From CBDCFV01 sp965261795 (GTDB lineage: Bacteria > Chloroflexota > Dehalococcoidia > Lucifugimonadales > UBA3495): 64,000 nucleotides of DNA. Positions 58,621 to 64,000 of this stretch are shown piece after piece. Position 1 is the first letter of the stretch. Each line of letters begins with the position of its first letter. The stretch covers positions 496,001 through 560,000 of the forward strand of contig OZ253476.1 in assembly GCA_965261795.1 (NCBI GenBank), written 5' to 3'. Under the pieces are notes generated by a model. That model did no database searches, was not told the origin of the DNA, and saw only the letters and a program-made list of their open reading frames with translations. Both the position numbers and the translations under genes were made by a program.

Positions 58621-60105
58621 CTAACCTCCCACGCCCTTCCTGTCTTGGTTCAAGGCCGCCTTGACCAGGGCCATCGCATCTTCCCGGGAGGCGACCTCTC
58701 CCGCTGCGTAAGCTTCCTCAACTTGGTCCAGCAACCGGCCTATGACAGGCCCCGGCTCCAGTTGGAACCATTGCATCAGATCACGCCCCGTAACCAACCG
58801 GACCTTTTGTTGCGATACAGGGGGTTGAGTGCCCACCTGTAATATATACGCCACCATTCTAGCATGGGCCGTCCACGCATCTATGACAAGCTCGGGGCCC
58901 CTTGCGGCTAAATGGTCCGCCATCCACAGGTAAAGCGTGTCGACGGCTACCTCTCCCAAGTCCCGGAAGTACCGATAAATCGCCCTGTTGGTGGGAAGCT
59001 CAATACCCTGGTGCATGGTTGCCGGACGCATGTGCTGCCGCACCATCGCCGCCACCGCGGCTATACCCTTGGAACTGAACCGAAGTTGGGCCAAGCGAGC
59101 TTCCGTAAATTCCGCGCCCAATTCCGGATGGCCAAGGAATCTGGTGCGGCCGGTCTCGTCTATAGACTTGGTTTGCGGCTTGGCGACGTCGTGGAGCAGG
59201 GCCCCTAATTTCAGCAGCGTGCGCCTTGTATGGCCGTCGCTGATTTGTTGCCCAAAATAAGCCTCCCGCTCCGCTGCCCACGGGACGAAGGAATAGACCG
59301 GCGAATTCTGGTGCCCCTTGGTAACCAATTCGGCTGTCTCTACAGAGTGAATCAAATGGCCCCAAACATCCCAGTAGTGTTCCTTGGGCTGGTCCACCCC
59401 TTTCGTTGCGCTTAACTCCGGAAATATCCGGCACAGCAGGTCGAGTCGGTCCAATACTTCCAAGTGTCCCTTGGCTCCATCCAATGCCAGCAGGTCAAGG
59501 AACTCGCTGCGCAACCGGTCGCCTGCTACCCTGGCGATTCTCGGAGCGTCGGCCAATATCATGCGGGCAGTGTCAGGGTCCAGTCGAAACCGCAGGCGCG
59601 CCGCCAGCCTGACGCCTCTCAAGAGACGCCCCGGGTCGTCCCGGAATACGTTTGGCCCTATTGCTCGGATGTATTTGCGGGACATGTCCAGCCGGCCATG
59701 GAATGGATCGATCGCCAACTCGCCCAATGCCGGGGTAAGGCCGGACGCGGGTATGGCATCCAGAGGGAGCGCCAGCGCGTTTAAGCTGAAGTCCCGGTTG
59801 GCCAAGTCTTCTTCGATGTCTCCGTAGAACCCCCTCAGGTCTATCGTCCAAGTTTCTTCCTGCTCGCCGCCGCTGTCCGGGTCCTGCGCCACCACCCGGC
59901 CGATTCCATGAGCCGTGCCCAAAGGAACGTAAGTCCCTCCAAGGAACCGGGCCAACTCCGGCCCTACTCTCTGGACGTCGGCTGTCAAGGCAATGTCCAA
60001 GTCGCGCTCCGGAGCCACCGACAACAGCGTGTCTCTAAGGTAGCCCCCAACCAAGTAAGCGCTGCTTCCTTGCCCGCTGAAGAAGTCTCTTAATTTGTTC
60101 AGCAT
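58621..60105 (-). CDS. CCA-adding-type tRNA nucleotidyltransferase / poly(A) polymerase family, with HD domain
   Basis: 494 residues from the ATG at 60105; an in-frame TTG at 60126 is possible, and neither has a strong ribosome site. SAYLVGGYLRDTLLSVAPER then DLDIALTAD gives the G-G/DxD nucleotidyltransferase site; NRDFSLNALALPLD and DDPGRLLRGVRLAARLRFRL are the conserved neck motifs; LLKLGALLHDVAKPQT is an HD domain around residue 280. Class II enzyme of tRNA 3'-end maturation or tRNA-like tail repair; which activity cannot be told here. Confidence 0.92.
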   Translation of the reverse strand: MLNKLRDFFSGQGSSAYLVGGYLRDTLLSVAPERDLDIALTADVQRVGPELARFLGGTYVPLGTAHGIGRVVAQDPDSGGEQEETWTIDLRGFYGDIEEDLANRDFSLNALALPLDAIPASGLTPALGELAIDPFHGRLDMSRKYIRAIGPNVFRDDPGRLLRGVRLAARLRFRLDPDTARMILADAPRIARVAGDRLRSEFLDLLALDGAKGHLEVLDRLDLLCRIFPELSATKGVDQPKEHYWDVWGHLIHSVETAELVTKGHQNSPVYSFVPWAAEREAYFGQQISDGHTRRTLLKLGALLHDVAKPQTKSIDETGRTRFLGHPELGAEFTEARLAQLRFSSKGIAAVAAMVRQHMRPATMHQGIELPTNRAIYRYFRDLGEVAVDTLYLWMADHLAARGPELVIDAWTAHARMVAYILQVGTQPPVSQQKVRLVTGRDLMQWFQLEPGPVIGRLLDQVEEAYAAGEVASREDAMALVKAALNQDRKGVGG

Positions 60106-60309
60106 GGTGTTACCGTCAGCCCACAAGTTCGCATCGTGGACTTTATTTCGTATTTGGATGGGAAATCATCGGCGGATGGAACGTTTGCCCGGCAAAAAGC
60201 CGCCAAGGTTCTTGAGGCGCATATCATACGAATGCAGCTCGGCCCCGCCGGGAAGGGTTGGGAGACGGCGTTACAGGGGACCAAAGTGGGTAGATAGTGG
60301 GGTGATTCG

Positions 60310-60867
60310 CTATGCCGGTTGCTCCGGGGTGTCCGGGCCGGATTCAACGGAGTCCTCAGATTCCTCTCCGTCAGCTTCGGACTCCTCCTCTTCTTCCTCC
60401 GTAATCTTCCACAGGCTGTCGGACGAAACCAAGTGGTCGATATACAGGTTCCCCTGCAAGTGCCCGGTTTCATGCTCAAGGGCTTGCGCCAGCAGCCCGT
60501 CCGCTTTGATTCGGATAACTTTACCGTCCAGCCCAATGGCGCGTGCCCGCACCGATTCCGAGCGCTTGACCAACCCTCGATAACCGGGAATGCTCAAGCA
60601 ACCTTCAACTATCTCCCGTTCGCCCTCCCTCTTGACTATCTCCGGGTTGATAAGCACCAAGGCCTCTTCCCAGTCGGGTAGCTGTATAACCGCCACTTTT
60701 TGCACCGACCCCACTTGATTAGCCGCCAGTCCCACACCAAGCTCTGCATGCATCGTTTCGATCATGTCATCGGTAAATTTCTTCAGATTCGGAGGAATTT
60801 TACCGATTTTCGTGGTGTGGCGACGCAATATTGGGTCCGGTAGATGTCGCATCTTCAGGACCGCCAA
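60310..60867 (-). CDS. def: Peptide deformylase
   Basis: 185 residues. Motif 1 GVGLAANQVG, motif 2 EGCLSIPGYRG with the metal Cys, motif 3 QALEHETGHLQGNLYIDHL (usual form HE-x-D-H; here HETGH, keeping both His and the Glu). A Glu/Asp/Ser tail of about 25 residues (EEEEEESEADGEESEDSVES) is unusual. Removes the formyl group from nascent proteins. Lies 205 bp upstream of the CCA enzyme gene. Confidence 0.93.
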   Translation of the reverse strand: MAVLKMRHLPDPILRRHTTKIGKIPPNLKKFTDDMIETMHAELGVGLAANQVGSVQKVAVIQLPDWEEALVLINPEIVKREGEREIVEGCLSIPGYRGLVKRSESVRARAIGLDGKVIRIKADGLLAQALEHETGHLQGNLYIDHLVSSDSLWKITEEEEEESEADGEESEDSVESGPDTPEQPA

Positions 60868-60906
60868 TTTACCAGCCTCCGGGTGATGATGCCTGCTTTC
60901 ATGTTA

Positions 60907-60985
60907 TGTTGACACTTTCCCGTTATGTTGACACTTTCCCGTCACTGTTGACACTTTCCCGTCATTCCCGCGAAGGCGGGAATCC
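60907..60985. repeat. Three copies of a 17-bp motif containing TTGACA, then a family-1 palindrome
   Basis: TGTTGACACTTTCCCGT at 60907-60923, 60926-60942 and 60946-60962, followed by ATTCCCGCGAAGGCGGGAAT. Located between priA and def, about 40-90 bp upstream of the def start; on the plus strand each copy holds a -35-like TTGACA. Confidence 0.85.
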
Positions 60986-61082
60986 AGAGACTTCTAGATG
61001 AGAGAGAAACGAATGCCTTAACATAAGGTTAACCAAATTCGCCCGTGATTATATCCAAGGCCGTTTTGAGTGTAAAGCCGGA

Positions 61083-63551
61083 CTAGAGCACGTGGACCGG
61101 GTCCACGTCCACGGTGCAGCCTGTAGGAACGCGGAAGTCGTCCAGGAATCTTTGCAGATTCGGCCCTCTGATCGTCAGGTGCCAGCGGTGACGGCCCCTG
61201 AGCCGGGGCGGGAACCCGGGAGCGGGGCCGATGATTTCTATGGCGCTAAGCCCCTGCGCGTAGGCCTTCCGCCGTATTTCCCTGGCAGTATTGATTGCTT
61301 GGCGCTGGCACGCGGTCTCGTCGTTGTCTTGAAACACCAAGTGGACCAAGCGGTTGAACGGCGGGTTGCCCAATTGCCGACGGGACGCAATCTCCTGGTC
61401 GTACATCGCGGCATAATCCTGTTGGGCCGCTGCGGTTATGGCGTAGTGTTCGGGAACATAAGTCTGGATAAACGCCCGGCCCGGTTCCTTCCCCCGGCCT
61501 GCCCGCCCCGCGACTTGGCAAAGCAACCCGAATGACCTCTCCCCGGCCCTGAAGTCCGGCAGATGCAGCCCAACGTCAGCCAATATCATCCCCACCACGG
61601 TCACGTTCGCCACGTCCAAGCCCTTCGCCACCACTTGCGTACCCACCAATACTTGGGTTTCTCCCGATGCAAACTCTCTCATGGCGGCGCCGGGTTCCAC
61701 GCCGCTTCCGGCTGCGTCCGAGTCCCACCGCTGGACTTTGACCCCCGGCAGCAAGCCGGACACCTCGTCTACAACGCGCTGGGTGCCGATGCCCAGTTGC
61801 CGTATGCTGCCGCTTCGGCATTCCCGGCAATTGGTCAGCGGCCGGCGCCTCCGGTTGCAATGGTGACACCTCAACCTTCCATCAGCAGAGTGGTAAGCAA
61901 GCGGCACGGCGCAGCGGGCGCAGGTAGCCACGTAGCCGCAATCACGGCATTGTACGATAGGGGCGCTGCCGCGGCGGTTGAGGAACAGGATGGCTTGCTG
62001 GCCTCGTGCGATACACTCCTTCAAGGACTGGGACAACCTCCGGCTGAATATGCTGCGGTTGCCTTCCTTCAGTTCCCGCCGCATGTCGACGATTTCCACT
62101 TGGGCCATGGATTGGTCACGGATTCCGGGTTCGGCCTCGATTCGATGGGGCAACTCCAGCAGCCGGTGTCGCCTTGGATTTGCGTCCCTGGCGAAGTAAT
62201 AAGACTCCACGTCGGGAGTCGCGCTGCCCATTACCACCACCGCGCCCGAGAGGCGAGACAACTCCAAAGCTACGGTTCGAGCATGGTATAAAGGCGGAGC
62301 TTCCAACTGTTTGTAGGTCCACTCGTGCTCCTCATCCAGAATCACCAAGCCAAGCCTCTCCATCGGCGAAAACAAGGCGCTCCTGGCGCCCACCACCACA
62401 TCGTACCCGCCCGACTGGATTTTCCACCATTGGTCGAATTTTTGGCGGCCCGCCAGACGACTGTGGATGATTGCGACTCTGCCCGGGAAGCGGGCATTCA
62501 ACCTGTCCAGCGTCTGCGGGGTAAGGGATATTTCCGGCACCAAGTAGATTGCCTGCATCCCCAAGCCAACGGCGTGTTGGATCGCTTGCAGGTATACCTC
62601 CGTCTTGCCGCTGCCGGTGACGCCGTGCAACACAAAGCTCCTTGGTGTCACCGCTGGCTCGTCCAAGGCTTCCGTTATCCGGTGCAATGCGTCGGACTGT
62701 GTGGCGGTCAGGGACAGCGGCGCGGCCCGGTTCCATTCCGCTGACGACGCCGGGTCTGCTTCCTCCCTCCGCCACTCCATGCCGAGCAGACCCTTTTCAA
62801 CCAACGCTTGCCCAACCCCAGTGCCGAAGGCTTTGTTGGCAATGGAGTACGAGTATGACCCATTGGACTCTTTGATGGCGGCGAACAGGCCAGCTTGCCG
62901 TTCGGATAGCGCAGGATGCCCTTCAACATCCTCCTCGCTGGCCGTGGCGGTATTCGTAGCGAACAAGTAGCGCTGGTAGCGGGGAGTCATCCTTGGGCGC
63001 GGCAGGCTGACGTGACGTTGCACCAACTTCTTGTCAATCAACCGGCGTAGTTCACGCGCACTGTTTTTGCCCAGGGACTTGAGGAAGTCGGCTTCCGCCA
63101 ATCCGGTAGTGTTGGACAATGCGGACAAAGCTTCCTTGGTTTCAGGCCGTAACTCATCCAGCACAGCAACGTCATCAGCCTCATCCTGAAGGACAGCATT
63201 GACCCGCGAGCGGACTTGGTCTTCAAAACCCGGAGGCAAACACAGCGCCAAGGCGTCGAAAAGGGGGCAGAGGTAATAACTGCTGATCCAACGTCCCAAT
63301 TCCAGAAAGACCGGGTTGACAAGAGGGGACGGTTCGACAGGCTGGAGGATGTCTTTGGTAACTTCTACCTGCGGAGCGGAAGCAAGTTCGGTTACGATGC
63401 CTTGCGCCACCCTGCGCCCGAACGGCACCCAGACCAACTGGCCCGGCTCGACCGGGTAGTCAGTGGGAACGCTATACGAAAAAGTGCGGGAGTGGCCGAC
63501 AGGGGCGCTCACCGCTACTTCCGCGTATCTCATGCGCCAATGGCCTGACAT
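61083..63551 (-). CDS. priA: Primosomal replication protein N' (PriA helicase)
   Basis: 822 residues. N-terminal 3'-DNA-binding domain (YAEVAVSAPVGHSRTFSYSV), Walker A GVTGSGKTEVYLQAIQ, DEEH box LVILDEEHEWTYKQLEAPPL, zinc-binding cysteines in CRDCGYVATCARC and CHHCNRRRRPLTNCRECRSG, and helicase motifs ILADVGLHLPDFRAGERSFG and LLCQVAGRAGRGKEPG. Restarts stalled replication forks. Start at ATG 63551 or possibly 63533, both with weak ribosome sites. rplS lies 73 bp upstream in the same direction. Confidence 0.96.
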   Translation of the reverse strand: MSGHWRMRYAEVAVSAPVGHSRTFSYSVPTDYPVEPGQLVWVPFGRRVAQGIVTELASAPQVEVTKDILQPVEPSPLVNPVFLELGRWISSYYLCPLFDALALCLPPGFEDQVRSRVNAVLQDEADDVAVLDELRPETKEALSALSNTTGLAEADFLKSLGKNSARELRRLIDKKLVQRHVSLPRPRMTPRYQRYLFATNTATASEEDVEGHPALSERQAGLFAAIKESNGSYSYSIANKAFGTGVGQALVEKGLLGMEWRREEADPASSAEWNRAAPLSLTATQSDALHRITEALDEPAVTPRSFVLHGVTGSGKTEVYLQAIQHAVGLGMQAIYLVPEISLTPQTLDRLNARFPGRVAIIHSRLAGRQKFDQWWKIQSGGYDVVVGARSALFSPMERLGLVILDEEHEWTYKQLEAPPLYHARTVALELSRLSGAVVVMGSATPDVESYYFARDANPRRHRLLELPHRIEAEPGIRDQSMAQVEIVDMRRELKEGNRSIFSRRLSQSLKECIARGQQAILFLNRRGSAPIVQCRDCGYVATCARCAVPLAYHSADGRLRCHHCNRRRRPLTNCRECRSGSIRQLGIGTQRVVDEVSGLLPGVKVQRWDSDAAGSGVEPGAAMREFASGETQVLVGTQVVAKGLDVANVTVVGMILADVGLHLPDFRAGERSFGLLCQVAGRAGRGKEPGRAFIQTYVPEHYAITAAAQQDYAAMYDQEIASRRQLGNPPFNRLVHLVFQDNDETACQRQAINTAREIRRKAYAQGLSAIEIIGPAPGFPPRLRGRHRWHLTIRGPNLQRFLDDFRVPTGCTVDVDPVHVL

Positions 63552-63624
63552 GGATTACGGGAAAGGGAAATCCCTGTATGACCGGACTCGTAAAGGACGT
63601 GACTGCGGGCAAAGACGACCGCGA

Positions 63625-63999
63625 CTATGCGTCGGCCTGACCGCGCGGTCGCCTGGGCACCGTCTTTTCCTTGATCCGGGCGGCTCGGCCTTGCAAGCCC
63701 CTCAAGTAATAGAGTTTTGCCCGCCGCACCGATCCTCGCCTGGTGACTTCCAAAGACTCAATCAGTGGTGAGTGCAACGGAAAGATACGCTCGATGCCGA
63801 TCCCTGCGGTAATTCTGCGGACGGTGAAGTTGGCCGATACCCCTGCCCCGTTGTTGAGCCGGATCACGACGCCTTGAAATGCTTGGATACGTTCCCGGTC
63901 CCCTTCCCTGATACGGAAGTTCACCCGTACGGTGTCGCCGGGTCCGAACTGCGGTATGTTGGGGTTGGGGTCTATCTTTACTAACTGCGCGGCTTCCAT
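63625..63999 (-). CDS. rplS: Ribosomal protein bL19
   Basis: 124 residues: QFGPGDTVRVNFRIREGDRE, RIQAFQGVVIRLNNGAGVSA, NFTVRRITAGIGIERIFPLH, SPLIESLEVTRRGSVRRAKL, YYLRGLQGRAARIKEK. Located at the 30S-50S interface. Complete: the ATG is at 63999, one base from the window edge, so its upstream region is not visible. Confidence 0.97.
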   Translation of the reverse strand: MEAAQLVKIDPNPNIPQFGPGDTVRVNFRIREGDRERIQAFQGVVIRLNNGAGVSANFTVRRITAGIGIERIFPLHSPLIESLEVTRRGSVRRAKLYYLRGLQGRAARIKEKTVPRRPRGQADA

Positions 64000-64000
64000 G

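Overview
The window looks like a chromosomal piece of a GC-rich, single-membrane-type bacterium, most likely a Chloroflexota of the Dehalococcoidia/SAR202 kind. This is an inference from gene content and order (DUF1800/DUF1501/NHL cluster, PAC2-family protein, M50 protease next to lineage-restricted hypotheticals, short EF-Ts, frequent TTG starts), not from a marker-gene search. No rRNA, tRNA or CRISPR array was recognised.

Housekeeping blocks. (1) 1-1670: coaX-coaBC of coenzyme A synthesis, the latter cut by the left edge. (2) 15.6-16.9 kb: promoter, infC (AUA start), rpmI, rplT and terminator. (3) 33.3-36.9 kb: pheS-pheT with a clear sigma70-type promoter. (4) 40.7-51.5 kb, minus strand: the classical rpsB-tsf-pyrH-frr-uppS-cdsA-dxr-rseP-ispG-proS cluster, linking translation, ribosome recycling, isoprenoid and phospholipid synthesis, with its own promoter. 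(5) 51.6-53.3 kb: nfo, a zincin-like metallopeptidase and pgpA, overlapping end to end. (6) 55.8-64 kb, minus strand: rplS, priA, def, a CCA-adding-type nucleotidyltransferase, secD and secF.

Accessory and surface functions. 2.5-6.4 kb holds DUF1800, DUF1501 and NHL-repeat genes. 7.2-10.5 kb is a subtilisin-family lipoprotein gene broken into three reading frames, one break caused exactly by a 14-bp tandem duplication. 10.8-15.0 kb holds a forward series: hypothetical, M50 protease, hypothetical, amidohydrolase, PAC2 protein. 20.6-25.7 kb encodes two exported modular proteins (454 and about 1195 residues) that end in a related C-terminal module. 18.4-20.5 kb has an ISAs1-type transposase remnant split around a Panacea-domain (SocA-like) antitoxin gene and an overlapping membrane-protein gene: a candidate toxin-antitoxin pair. 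53.4-54.5 kb is a small AT-richer island of three unknown genes.

Repeats dominate 15-33 kb. Three families of 20-bp palindromes (cores ATTCCC-N8-GGGAAT, ATTCCG-N8-CGGAAT and TTCCCC-N8-GGGGAA) form long arrays. Two near-identical GIY-YIG nuclease genes sit on a 746-bp tandem duplication inside one array; one array is bounded by 17-bp inverted repeats; and a palindrome plus a run of 18-bp repeats lies in frame inside moeA. Short tandem duplications recur throughout (14, 15, 17, 18, 20, 23 and 42 bp), some altering genes or promoters. The best candidates for something new are the Panacea/membrane-protein pair inside the split transposase, the GIY-YIG/palindrome association and the moeA insertion.
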